This document shows, in pieces, positions 43,589 through 54,339 of a stretch of 64,000 nt of DNA. The notes beneath the pieces were generated by a model. It was not told the DNA's origin. It did not search any database and saw only the letters and a program-made list of their open reading frames with translations. The translations under genes and the position numbers were made by a program. This DNA is from Arctopsyche grandis (lineage: Eukaryota > Arthropoda > Insecta > Trichoptera > Hydropsychidae). Where the stretch lies: contig NC_135361.1 in assembly GCF_051622035.1 (NCBI RefSeq), positions 27,211,205 through 27,275,204 on the forward strand. The letters run 5' to 3'. Each line of letters begins with the position of its first letter. The first letter of the stretch is position 1.

Positions 43589-46500
43589 ATGAAAGTACTT
43601 CTGCTTCTCGTCTTAATGACGTTGGTTGCAATGACTTCCTCGTTATTGCTCAGTGATTGGCATAATCATAACGAAGACGTTTCTATTGAGAGAAATCCAA
43701 AACCTAGACTTCACGACGAAGAAATTTATACTGTGAGGAATAAAAAACCGAGATTGGGCGGTGAAGCTACTACTATGCAAAATATGAAGCCTAGACTTCG
43801 AAAAAATTGGGAAGAAATGACCACAATACGTAGACGCAAGCCTGGATTTGGTACAACTACAGTCCGTAATGGTAAGCCTCACCTAGACCATGACGACGAC
43901 GTTACTACCTTAAGAAACAAAAAATCCGGATTTCGCACTACCACAATACGTAGACGCAAGCCCGGATTTGGTACAACTACAGTCCGTAATGGCAAGCCTC
44001 ACCTAGACCACGACGACGACGTTACTACCGTAAGAAACAAAAAACCCGGATTTCGCACTACCACAATACGTAGACGCAAGCCTGGATTCGGTACAACTAC
44101 AGTCCGTAATGGTAAGCCTCACCTAGACCATGACGACGACGTTACTACCTTAAGAAACAAAAAATCCGGATTTCGCACTACCACAATACGTAGACGCAAG
44201 CCTGGATTCGGTACAACTACAGTCCGTAATGGCAAGCCTCACCTAGACCATGACGACGACGTTACTACCGTAAAAAACAAAAAACCCGGATTTCGCACTA
44301 CCACTATACGTAGACGCAAGCCTGGATTCGGTACAACTACAGTCCGTAATGGCAAGCCTCACCTAGACCATGACGACGACGTTACTACCGTAAGAAACAT
44401 AAAACCCGGATTCCGAACAACCACAATACGTAGACGCAAGCCCGGATTCGGTACAACTACAGTCCGTAATGGCAAGCCTCACCTAGACCACGACGACGAC
44501 GTTACTACCGTAAGAAACAAGAAACCCGGATTTCGCACTACCACTATACGTAGACGCAAGCCCGGATTCGGTACAACTACAGTCCGTAATGGTAAGCCTC
44601 ACCTAGACCATGACGACGACGTTACTACCGTAAGAAACAAAAAATCCGGATTTCGCACTACCACAATACGTAGACGCAAGCCCGGATTCGGTACAACTAC
44701 AGTCCGTAATGGCAAGCCTCACCTAGACCACGACGACGACGTTACTACCGTAAGAAACAAGAAACCCGGATTTCGCACTACCACTATACGTAGACGCAAG
44801 CCCGGATTCGGTACAACTACAGTCCGTAATGGCAAGCCTCACCTAGACCACGACGACGACGTTACTACCGTAAGAAACAAAAAACCCGGATTTCGCACTA
44901 CCACAATACGTAGACGCAAGCCCGGATTCGGTACAACTACAGTCCGTAATGGCAAGCCTCACCTAGACCACGACGACGATGTTACTACCGTAAGAAACAA
45001 GAAACCCGGATTTCGCACTACCACTATACGTAGACGCAAGCCCGGATTCGGTACAACTACAGTCCGTAATGGCAAGCCTCACCTAGACCACGACGACGAC
45101 TTTACTACCGTAAGAAACAAGAAACCCGGATTTCGCACTACCACTATACGTAGACGCAAGCCCGGATTCGGTACAACTACAGTCCGTAATGGTAAGCCTC
45201 ACCTAGACCATGACGACGACGTTACTACCGTAAGAAACAAAAAATCCGGATTTCGCACTACCACAATACGTAGACGCAAGCCCGGATTCGGTACAACTAC
45301 AGTCCGTAATGGCAAGCCTCACCTAGACCACGACGACGACGTTACTACCGTAAGAAACAAGAAACCCGGATTTCGCACTACCACTATACGTAGACGCAAG
45401 CCCGGATTCGGTACAACTACAGTCCGTAATGGCAAGCCTCACCTAGACCACGACGACGACGTTACTACCGTAAGAAACAAAAAACCCGGATTTCGCACTA
45501 CCACAATACGTAGACGCAAGCCCGGATTCGGTACAACTACAGTCCGTAATGGCAAGCCTCACCTAGACCACGACGACGATGTTACTACCGTAAGAAACAA
45601 GAAACCCGGATTTCGCACTACCACTATACGTAGACGCAAGCCCGGATTCGGTACAACTACAGTCCGTAATGGCAAGCCTCACCTAGACCACGACGACGAC
45701 TTTACTACCGTAAGAAACAAGAAACCCGGATTTCGCACTACCACTATACGTAGACGCAAGCCCGGATTCGGTACAACTACAGTCCGTAATGGCAAGCCTC
45801 ACCTAGACCATGACGACGACGTTACTACCGTAAGAAACATAAAACCCGGATTCCGAACAACCACAATACGTAGACGCAAGCCCGGATTCGGTACAACTAC
45901 AGTCCGTAATGGCAAGCCTCACCTAGACCACGACGACGACGTTACTACCGTAAGAAACAAGAAACCCGGATTTCGCACTACCACTATACGTAGACGCAAG
46001 CCCGGATTCGGTACAACTACAGTCCGTAATGGTAAGCCTCACCTAGACCATGACGACGACGTTACTACCGTAAGAAACAAAAAATCCGGATTTCGCACTA
46101 CCACAATACGTAGACGCAAGCCCGGATTCGGTACAACTACAGTCCGTAATGGCAAGCCTCACCTAGACCACGACGACGACGTTACTACCGTAAGAAACAA
46201 GAAACCCGGATTTCGCACTACCACTATACGTAGACGCAAGCCCGGATTCGGTACAACTACAGTCCGTAATGGCAAGCCTCACCTAGACCACGACGACGAC
46301 GTTACTACCGTAAGAAACAAAAAACCCGGATTTCGCACTACCACAATACGTAGACGCAAGCCCGGATTCGGTACAACTACAGTCCGTAATGGCAAGCCTC
46401 ACCTAGACCACGACGACGATGTTACTACCGTAAGAAACAAGAAACCCGGATTTCGCACTACCACTATACGTAGACGCAAGCCCGGATTCGGTACAACTAC

Positions 46501-47095
46501 AGTCCGTAATGGCAAGCCTCACCTAGACCACGACGACGACTTTACTACCGTAAGAAACAAGAAACCCGGATTTCGCACTACCACTATACGTAGACGCAAG
46601 CCCGGATTCGGTACAACTACAGTCCGTAATGGCAAGCCTCATCTAGACCATGACGACGACGTTACTACCGTAAGAAACAAGAAACCCGGATTTCGCACTA
46701 CCACTATACGTAGACGCAAGCCCGGATTCGGTACAACTACAGTCCGTAATGGCAAACCTCACCTAGACCATGACGACGACGTTACTACCGTTAGAAACAA
46801 AAAACCCGAATTTCGCACTACCACAATACGTAGACGCAAGCCTGGATTCGGTACAACTACAGTCCGTAATGGCAAACCTCACCTAGGCCATGACGAGGAC
46901 GTTACTACCGTAAGAAATAAAAAACCTGGATTTCGTACCACCACAATCCGTAATGGCAAGCCCCACTTAAAAGATAATTATATAGTTACTGCAAGGAATA
47001 TAAAACCAAATCTCAAAATTGTGAATGAAGAATTTAATCTTGTCAAAAATTCCATTCCTAATAGTGACGATGATGATGAAGCACATAACCATTAA
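43589..47095 (+). CDS. Secreted 40-residue tandem-repeat protein (unrecognised family)
   Basis: 1168 residues in one exon. A clear signal peptide (MKVLLLLVLMTLVAMTSS) is followed by a short DWHNHNED segment. Next come degenerate 13-16-residue units (VRNKKPRLGG, MQNMKPRL), then 26 near-identical 40-residue units (residues 78-1117; 43820-46939). Each unit reads TTIRRRKPGFG, TTTVRNGKPHLDHDDD, VTTVRNKKPGFR. The tail decays back to single units (IRNGKPHLKDNY, ARNIKPNL) and ends acidic (DDDDEAHNH). Basic, threonine-rich and acidic stretches alternate. No cysteine and no folded domain seen. RRR sites could be cut by a furin-like protease to give many copies of one cationic peptide, or the protein could be a structural secretion such as glue, silk or cement. 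Apidaecin precursors are organised similarly but differ in sequence. ATTAAA at 47126-47131. Reality as a gene is likely; function unknown. Confidence 0.85.
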   Translation: MKVLLLLVLMTLVAMTSSLLLSDWHNHNEDVSIERNPKPRLHDEEIYTVRNKKPRLGGEATTMQNMKPRLRKNWEEMTTIRRRKPGFGTTTVRNGKPHLDHDDDVTTLRNKKSGFRTTTIRRRKPGFGTTTVRNGKPHLDHDDDVTTVRNKKPGFRTTTIRRRKPGFGTTTVRNGKPHLDHDDDVTTLRNKKSGFRTTTIRRRKPGFGTTTVRNGKPHLDHDDDVTTVKNKKPGFRTTTIRRRKPGFGTTTVRNGKPHLDHDDDVTTVRNIKPGFRTTTIRRRKPGFGTTTVRNGKPHLDHDDDVTTVRNKKPGFRTTTIRRRKPGFGTTTVRNGKPHLDHDDDVTTVRNKKSGFRTTTIRRRKPGFGTTTVRNGKPHLDHDDDVTTVRNKKPGFRTTTIRRRKPGFGTTTVRNGKPHLDHDDDVTTVRNKKPGFRTTTIRRRKPGFGTTTVRNGKPHLDHDDDVTTVRNKKPGFRTTTIRRRKPGFGTTTVRNGKPHLDHDDDFTTVRNKKPGFRTTTIRRRKPGFGTTTVRNGKPHLDHDDDVTTVRNKKSGFRTTTIRRRKPGFGTTTVRNGKPHLDHDDDVTTVRNKKPGFRTTTIRRRKPGFGTTTVRNGKPHLDHDDDVTTVRNKKPGFRTTTIRRRKPGFGTTTVRNGKPHLDHDDDVTTVRNKKPGFRTTTIRRRKPGFGTTTVRNGKPHLDHDDDFTTVRNKKPGFRTTTIRRRKPGFGTTTVRNGKPHLDHDDDVTTVRNIKPGFRTTTIRRRKPGFGTTTVRNGKPHLDHDDDVTTVRNKKPGFRTTTIRRRKPGFGTTTVRNGKPHLDHDDDVTTVRNKKSGFRTTTIRRRKPGFGTTTVRNGKPHLDHDDDVTTVRNKKPGFRTTTIRRRKPGFGTTTVRNGKPHLDHDDDVTTVRNKKPGFRTTTIRRRKPGFGTTTVRNGKPHLDHDDDVTTVRNKKPGFRTTTIRRRKPGFGTTTVRNGKPHLDHDDDFTTVRNKKPGFRTTTIRRRKPGFGTTTVRNGKPHLDHDDDVTTVRNKKPGFRTTTIRRRKPGFGTTTVRNGKPHLDHDDDVTTVRNKKPEFRTTTIRRRKPGFGTTTVRNGKPHLGHDEDVTTVRNKKPGFRTTTIRNGKPHLKDNYIVTARNIKPNLKIVNEEFNLVKNSIPNSDDDDEAHNH
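43820..46939 (+). repeat. 26 x 120 bp coding tandem repeat with higher-order blocks
   Basis: Period is exactly 120 bp over 3120 bp. Marker variants give the order of units: S P S P I P S P P P F S P P P F I P S P P P F P E P (S or P in KK(S/P)GF; I for NIK; F for DDDF; E for PEF). Units 5-11 and 17-23 are the same seven-unit block. Units 7-11, 12-16 and 19-23 are the same five-unit block. Confidence 0.97.
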
Positions 47096-47125
47096 TATTT
47101 AATTTAAAGATTTTTTCCTATCTAA

Positions 47126-47131
47126 ATTAAA
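47126..47131 (+). terminator. Polyadenylation signal of the repeat-protein gene
   Basis: ATTAAA about 31 bases after the stop codon; no stronger hexamer is nearer. Confidence 0.6.
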
Positions 47132-47824
47132 GTAAATACATTTATCAATTACAGTTTTAATTCAATGTTTCAAGCATTTATTAATATGGATGTAAATCGT
47201 TTGTTTTTTTTTAATTTCATACAAAATGGCGCTTATAAAAATTGTATGTAGTCGAATATTGATTTTTAATGATTTGCTTATTTATTACAGATATAATATA
47301 CCATGCATTGATAAACACATTATGTATGTCACATATTTATATCACAAATTTATTAACTACAACTAATTAAATGTACTTAACACTCTTATAACACTAATGG
47401 CAATTATCACATATTATATGTCCATAAATTATATCATTATACCATATACCTATGTATGTATATATGTAGTTGAGAGTGTTTCAAGAGTCAGATTCGTAAT
47501 TTTATCACATCCTTCGTCCAATCCCTCCAGTTTATTAATGTAATTAGATAAAATGATATTATTTGAATAAATGATGAACATTGTTCAAAAAATTCGAATG
47601 CCTCATTTTTTATATCGAAATCTCATTCATATTACTCATATTTTTTTACCCATCTCATAAAATGTAAAATAAATAATAAGAAAAAATCAATAAGCGCAAA
47701 AAAATTGCAAGTCTGTATTATGTATATAAAAACAGCTGATACCCATATGTGTAAAGTAGGAACAAAATGTTGCATTTTAATAACCATATACATATGTATG
47801 TACATACATATTAGTATGGGGATA
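47132..47824. other. Intergenic DNA, no gene seen
   Basis: AT-rich with TATGTATGTA runs; nothing recognised. Confidence 0.5.
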
Positions 47825-48033
47825 TTTGTAATATAAACAGCTTAAACATGGCCAAGCAATCTAATAGAAAACATTAATTTGTTTTTTTATTAAATTTATT
47901 CGAATCGAAAAAAAATTATATTCAACGATATCGATATATTCGTCATAGAAACTTTGATTTATTTTTGATGTTCCCAACAAATCTTACATAAATAGTTACA
48001 TATACAAACTATCTTCAGAAATTATATATTAAA
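47825..48033 (-). mobile_element. Mini-Helitron family 1, tandem copy 1
   Basis: Body (AATATAAACAGCTTAAACATG ancestor, about 47832-47852) and 5' end near 48033 are kept. The 3' hairpin is lost. It abuts copy 2 with no spacer. Confidence 0.75.
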
Positions 48034-48389
48034 CTAGTGGTTTTACTCGGCTTCGCTCGGTATTTGTAATATAAACCGCTTAAACATGGCTAATCTTATA
48101 CTAAAAACATTCATTTATTTATTTTTATTAAATTTATATGAATTGAAAAAATATACATATATTTAAAGACAGGCAATCAGAAATGGAACCGAAACTGAAA
48201 AAGAAATCCGGATCCGAAACTGAAACAGGAATCCAGATCTGGAACTGAAAAAAGAATCCGGAAACGGAATCAAAATTGGAAACGGAATCGATATCGTCGT
48301 AATAGAAAATTAGTGTTTCGATAACGTCACGGATTCTACCACCCAAACCTTACATACATACAAAGTCTATTTCAAAAATATATATATTA
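48034..48389 (-). mobile_element. Mini-Helitron family 1, tandem copy 2 with insert
   Basis: Minus-strand 3' end is the GCGAAGCCGAG hairpin, then TAAAACCACTAG at 48034. An extra block of about 100 bp (48180-48285) of GGAAACTGAAAC / GGAATCCGGA-like tandem units is unique to this copy. Confidence 0.8.
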
Positions 48390-48563
48390 CTATTTGATTT
48401 TTGTAATATAAGCAGCTTAAATATGGCGAATCTAATAGTAAATATTCATTTATTTTTTTATTAAATTTATTAAAATCGAAAAAAAATATATATCGAATCA
48501 ACCAACCAACCAACATTACATACTTACATACAAAGTCTCTTTCGAAACTACATATATATTAGA
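48390..48563 (-). mobile_element. Mini-Helitron family 1, tandem copy 3
   Basis: Minus strand starts TCTAATATATATGTAGTTTC at 48563. The body is typical; the 3' hairpin is missing at the junction with copy 2. Confidence 0.78.
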
Positions 48564-49879
48564 TTAAGATTTCAAAACAAATGAATTCCATTTGTTTCGA
48601 TTGAAATAATAACAAAGGCCATTGCGAGAAAATGACATTATAAATATTGCTATAAATTTATTGAATACCTAATTATTACTCATTATGTTTAAACATAAAA
48701 CTACGACGCCGTAGCTTAAAAGAATTTAAAATACATATGCATATATATTAGAATTGACATTTTATTTACAAAGATTAATTTATTTCATTGATGTCACTAC
48801 TGTCTTATACATTTTCTTTTAAAAAACCATCAACAGTTTCGTTTATTACGGATTTTTAAGAGATTTCATACACTTTAAACATAAACTTGACACGACACTA
48901 CGGACCGACTTTAAGTCAATAAAGTCATGCTCTGTTCAACGATATAAGCAGTGATGTAGTCGGGCCGGGTCGGCACCCTGGTACTTAGATATAAAAATTG
49001 TTTTTCGAGTACAATTAAAAAATATTTTTGTTTATATTTCATATAAAATTTTGTATACCAAATATTGTGAGCAGACTCTTACTTTAACATGTAGTGACTA
49101 CAATCGTATCCTCACTCAAATGCTCATTTGAGTGCAGAAAATATTTAAAAAACAGCCCAACAACAACCCTTTGAAAAAATTATAGACACTTTGAATGATG
49201 CCGAGATCGAATCATCTCACAAAATTATCAGAACTGCATATTATATTATATTGCAAACTATGTATAAAAAAAAAGTTGTTTAAAAACATACATACCTCTT
49301 CTATAATTTGTATATAAAATTATTATTTTGAATAAAAATATCAATAATTTTATTTTACTACCGCCATCTATGTTTAAAACTAATAAACAAACGGTGGATA
49401 AACGTCAACGACTATCTCGCCGGGCAGATTTAAAACGCGTCTTACACGATATTTTTGCACCATCGTAATGGCGGAGGATCCATTTACTTAAACTGATGAC
49501 CAAAATAAGCTAATGGCAAAGTATGAAAACGATCGGATAAGAAGCAAACTTTTTCCTGAATTGTAATCGTAAGTGAAACGTAAAGGAGGTATGTAAAAAT
49601 AAAAAGCCTTATTCAGACCACTTTGATTGAATTTTCAAGTTAATTAGCATTTGATTTTTTATAAATATTTGTACTACCAATATTAGGATAGATATTTTTT
49701 AAGTAGAAGGAAGGAAGTGGAAGGTCGTAAAAATTAAACACAGACTTGGTAATTTTTACTTTATCTATGTATGTACGTAGTAACAATAGATGAAGTTTTG
49801 TGATCATGCGAAAACTCGAGATTTTGACTGATTCGAACTCAGAATCGATTACTGATCACGTTTTCATGATCTAGAAAAA

Positions 49880-49880
<1 letters not shown>
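48564..49880. other. Intergenic DNA, no gene seen
   Basis: AT-rich. GGGCCGGGTCGGCACCCTGG (about 48961) and 49370-49500 are GC-richer. 49785-49850 (AGTAACAATAGATGAAGTTT onward) recurs at 52563-52628 and is part of an unclassified dispersed repeat. Confidence 0.45.

Positions 49881-49922
<42 letters not shown>
49881..49922. repeat. (GT)n microsatellite
   Basis: About 42 bases of TG repeats within the dispersed repeat that starts near 49780. Confidence 0.95.
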
Positions 49923-50400
49923 TGTGTATTTTGGCGATTTTTTGAACACCGTTAGTCCTATCAAACCGAAACTTAGTATCGGTAACTGAAATTCTTATCG
50001 ACACGACGTTAATTTTTTTCAAATTTTTAAGTTGACCGGAAATGGTACCTCCCCTTATAAGTGTCCTCTTTTTTTAAGTTTTTGAATTCAATTATCTCCC
50101 AAACTGCTAACTGAATCTGATTAAAATTTTTTTACATGTAATAGAAATAATAATATCTGTAACTTTATATTTTTTAAATATTATCTGAACCGGAAGTAGT
50201 AGTTTTACTCTAGAGAATCGAGGTTTTTTATGTTTTTCTCAGAAACCTTTTGGTTTATTGAACTGAAATTTCATATCTAAAAGTTTATTTTATTTAGCAC
50301 CACACCAATGGATATAAGGGTTATTGCTAATTAAGAGATAATCTCGGATTTATAACGATTGTACAGGTGACATATATTTTCATATCGAAGCTACCATTAA
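49923..50400. repeat. Unclassified repeat downstream of the GT run
   Basis: A phrase-like non-coding stretch (ACCGTTAGTCCTATCAAACC, AACCGGAAGTAGTAG) typical of transposon interior. No ORF. Copy number cannot be judged here. Confidence 0.3.
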
Positions 50401-50820
50401 CATGAGCTTTCCCGAATCGGCGTAGCTCTGCGTCAAAAAGAGAACGAACGTATGATCAAGTCTCACGGTGGGATTAATCCGATCCGGTACCGACGGAGTG
50501 ACCTAATCGGACGATCCCTTCTGAATATTTTCGAGGTACCCTCGCCCTTTTGTCGAATCACATCGGTCAATAATTCCACAAAGCGGCGAAATGTCGCGTT
50601 TCGGCGATCAAACGCGACCCCTCCTCATAGCGGAGATGCTTCAAGTGAACAAGCGGGTCATTGTCGTATTAAAAGGGTGATTGATGTCGAACAATACATC
50701 AAACATCCACTACACCGCTCGTTGTCCTTGTTCTATGTATATTATTATTTCATATCACTGACTACGGCGGGGGCTCTCAACCTATGTTCTGTGGAAGTGG
50801 ATCAAGATTCTTATTAAAAC
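50401..50820. promoter_or_regulatory. Non-repetitive GC-richer island
   Basis: About 50400-50720 is CpG-rich and single-copy in the window, with a GGATTAATCCGATCC palindrome-like site (Otx/Gsc-type TAATCC, both orientations). An ORF (50452-50817) lacks splice sites or a known domain. Regulatory DNA or a degenerate element. Confidence 0.25.
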
Positions 50821-50989
50821 ATTTGTATTGTACAATGCGATACACACGGGTGTAGCAAATTATAAAATTCGGATGTGACCAATCCACCACTATATCTATG
50901 TATTTGTGGAATATAAGAAAGATAAAAAACAAAATTCGGTATTGAAACATACATACATACACGTTCACACATACCGGCTTGTAAATGGG

Positions 50990-51178
50990 TTTTTGAGCTC
51001 TTTTTCCTATTATGCTGTAGATTAACATTAGACTAATATAATGCTATGATTACTAACCAAATTAAATTAAATTGTAAAATAGAAAATGATCAGTAGATCA
51101 GTAGCTATTAAAATATATATAAGATGTATTGTGAACAAAGTTTCGTAATAATAAAAAGCATTTAAAAATCAAAAACAC
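50990..51178 (+). repeat. Dispersed 185 bp repeat, retroelement 3' end
   Basis: Second plus-strand copy of the unit at 41195-41395, about 90 per cent alike by eye. Confidence 0.75.
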
Positions 51179-51222
51179 ATACCGGCTATGAGAGTATTCT
51201 CGATACAAACTGAGGGCATATG

Positions 51223-52500
51223 CAGTGGCGGCTCGTGGATACGATATCTGGGGGTGCTGCGGTTGATTAAATATTAAAAAAAATGTTTATTTGGATTATA
51301 TTTTACTATTAACATCAAAATTATCAAAATTAAACATTAGATGTATTTTTTTTCATTATAAAATTGATTCTTCTGTCTTTTTTCCTTGAAAAAAGGTTTA
51401 TCACCTTTTCGTTAAATTTTTTACTGTTCATAATCATTTTTTTTCAATTGACAGCATAGACAAAGCCGTCAATCTTTCCTGGTTGTTTTTATTCTATTTA
51501 TTGATGAAAAACACCGTTCTGGCTCAGAGGTAGTTGAAGTTGTAAACAGAATTTGAATAAGTTTTGTTATTTCTACATGAACTTTGCATAAATTGATTGC
51601 AAAAATAAGTTTAAAAATAATAATAAATCATTAATACTATGCATTTCTTTCTTTGAATAAAACACTTCTAATTCAGTTCGAAGTTTTTCTTTATCTAGCA
51701 TTGGATATGATTCAACGGTTAGTAGTAGATCTTTCATTGGCATTTTCTTTCAATACTTATCAAAATTTTCTTTATTTTATATCCTTTATAATAACATCGC
51801 TCATATTTTTGGCTTCTATAATATGTGCGATAATATATGCATCACATAATTTTGACTTCTATTCGCTATAAGTATCTCATATTTGTATAATGACATTAGT
51901 AAATAAAACTTTTTAAGTTTTCTTTAATTGAAAATGCATCGATATTACTAGATTGCATTTGGTTATAAATAATTTCTACATGCGGCATAACTAGTGAAAA
52001 AGTTCTGAATAAAATAAAAAATTGTATTCAGTAAATTGGTAGAATCTGTTATTGTTTCATCAGTATTTTCGGAAGAATATTTAAGTTCTTGAAAACATTG
52101 GCTCAGCTTCTCTTGATTTTGATACCATCTTAAATACTTAAAGTGACGTGTAGAATACTTAAAGTGACGTGTAAGAGGTGTAGAAGGAAAGACAAAAGGT
52201 GCAGAAGAAATGACGAAAAGTGACGAGCGTGTCGAGCGCGCGGCGCGCACACAAACACAACAAGAAATGTGTACTGTTGGGAGTGCAGTACGGACCTAGC
52301 TTCTAGCTGCCCCCGCGCCCCTCCTTCGCCCACTCGGCATATTCCATCGAAAACCGTACTGCACAAAATCATAAACGATGCCTCGCTTTCTGATATTAGT
52401 ACCGCGATGTATGATCATTATTTGATGTATCGGTGTGCGTGCGAGCTTGATATGATTAGAGGTGTGGAAAAAATCGTGTGGTCATGACATTTTTGACTTT
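51223..52500. mobile_element. Possible decayed hAT element, one end visible
   Basis: CAGTGGCGGCTCGTGG at 51223 matches the outer terminal repeat of the MITE at 57803-58029. Minus-strand frames downstream (YQNQEKLSQCFQELKYSSEN; KLCDAYIIAHIIEAKNMSDV) are interrupted but transposase-like. No right-hand terminus found. 52220-52340 is GC-rich. Confidence 0.4.
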
Positions 52501-52838
52501 TCTAAGAGGAAAAAATCTCATTTTTGGTTTATTACATATAGCGATTTTTACTTTATCTATTTAAGTAGTAACAATAGATGAAGTTTTGTGATCATGCGAA
52601 AATTCGAACTCGAGATTTTGACTGAACAAAGTAACCACATATCAATTAACATCAACAAAGACATCTATAGTCACATTAGTAAATTACCGCATTTTTAAAC
52701 AATTCAGTGAAATTCAGAAAAATACATACACATCAATTAACATCCACAGAGATATTTATAGTCAAATTTGTAAATTTGTAGCATTTTATACAATTCGGCG
52801 AAGTTCAAGATTGCTGAAAACTTGAGATTTGCGAGAAA
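52501..52838. other. Intergenic DNA, no gene seen
   Basis: Holds the 52563-52628 copy of the AGTAACAATAGATGAAGTTT repeat and a diverged direct repeat of about 80 bp (52625-52715, 52722-52805; CATCAATTAACATC). Confidence 0.5.
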
Positions 52839-52995
52839 ATGGATAAGGTTGCCAATTTATTGGAACCGTTTCAATGAAAATCAGATGTATTGGCAAACTG
52901 TGATCGATCAAGCTGGAGTCACAAATCTGGCCAGCAGAAACCAGTGGGATTTGAACCCATGACCACGTTGTTCATAACATTATATACTAACCACG
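52839..52995 (-). repeat. tRNA-derived SINE copy (minus)
   Basis: TTGCCAATTTATTGGAACCG, GTTTCAATGAAAATCAGA, AGCTGGAGTCACAAATCTGG, box B-like TTTGAACCCATGACC, then decay. Confidence 0.72.
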
Positions 52996-53681
52996 AGTAT
53001 ATTTTGCTAGATGGTTATATCCATATTAATGTATATTTAAAACCTGCTGCATAAAATGAACATGAACGTTCATAAAAATAGCTATGTAAGTATGTAACCC
53101 GTTGTCTAGTAGTTTATTATTTAATTAAATGGAACATCAGCTAGTTGTACGTTTATACAATGTATGTATGTAGGTGCATTATACAAAGTTTTGAACTACC
53201 TAAGTCCTCTCGACCATTTTCTTTGTAATAAGTTTAAACTTTGCACCTGGTCACCGACAGAACATCGATCGTCCATACTTCCGATTGAAACTAGTACGTG
53301 GAAGACCAAGAATTGTTCGGTAAAGAAGTGCCGAGAGCAAAATACATTTTACACACAACTTTTACAACAATAAAAAAATCGACTAAATAAGACATAAAGG
53401 TATCTATGATTACAATAATTGAAATAAATCATATGCTCATTTATTTTATTTCATTTGTTTTACATATGATTATATTTTATCACCATCTCGGACAAATCAA
53501 TTATATATTACCTTTATTAACCCACTAAATGAGTATTTCCAGTTGAAAGCGTTTAAGCTGTGCTTTCCTTAAATCCTGTTTCAATAAAATCTTTAAGCGT
53601 TTTTTTAATTAAAATTTAAAAAAAATACAAACACGGACATACATAACATTTCTCTGCATACATACATATATTTATATGTTA
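52996..53681. other. Intergenic DNA, no gene seen
   Basis: Short ORFs only; AT-rich. Confidence 0.5.
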
Positions 53682-53830
53682 CTAGTGGTGCTACCCGGCT
53701 TCGCTCGGTAAATGTAAATGAAATGAAAACCATAAAGAAAATCTTCATTTGTTTTTTTATTAAATTTATATATGTATATTTGAATCAAAAATGAATATTA
53801 TTTAACCACCGACCAATCACAAACGTCTTT
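53682..53830 (-). mobile_element. Mini-Helitron family 1 copy, 5'-truncated
   Basis: Minus strand ends in the CCGAGCGAAGCCGGG hairpin and TAGCACCACTAG before T at 53682. The 5' half is replaced by unrelated sequence after about 53830. Confidence 0.78.
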
Positions 53831-54339
53831 GACCGATCCAGCCAATCAAAAACGATTTTGACGAAAGCCAATCAGAAACGAATTACAGACACCGTTTCAG
53901 TTTTATATTGTATGTATAAGATCACTCGCCCAGCGTTGTTCGGGCGAGTGGAAGTTTTTTCACAATTTTTTGAAGTTAATAGTCTAAATAAGAGTACTCT
54001 GATTTACTTTAATTAAAAAAATGTATATTTGCGTACTGGCCAAATAAACTTTAAGCATACGTACGATTTTGATCTAACACAACTTTGCAAAATAAACAAT
54101 TTCGACTATCTTTTCTTATAGTTCGTATGATGAATCGTGGTGAGCTGATCAATTCAGAATGAAATAACAGAAAATGATAATTTATAATACCGAAGTCAAA
54201 AGCAAAAAACACGATTTTTCGAAAATCATATTCATATGTATATCGTGTAAATCTAGTGATGGGTTTATAAATAATACAGTAGACAGAAGAAGAAAATATA
54301 AACGTATAAACATACATATAAGAATTGTTCTTAGTATTA
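53831..54339. other. Intergenic DNA, no gene seen
   Basis: A short stretch near 53815-53890 repeats ACCAATCA-CAAACG-like units. Otherwise AT-rich. Confidence 0.45.

Noticed and set aside
43820-46939. CRISPR-like or satellite array
   Set aside because: The 120 bp units are contiguous, have no unique spacers and keep one open reading frame after a signal peptide, with mostly silent or conservative variants. It is coding sequence in an animal genome.
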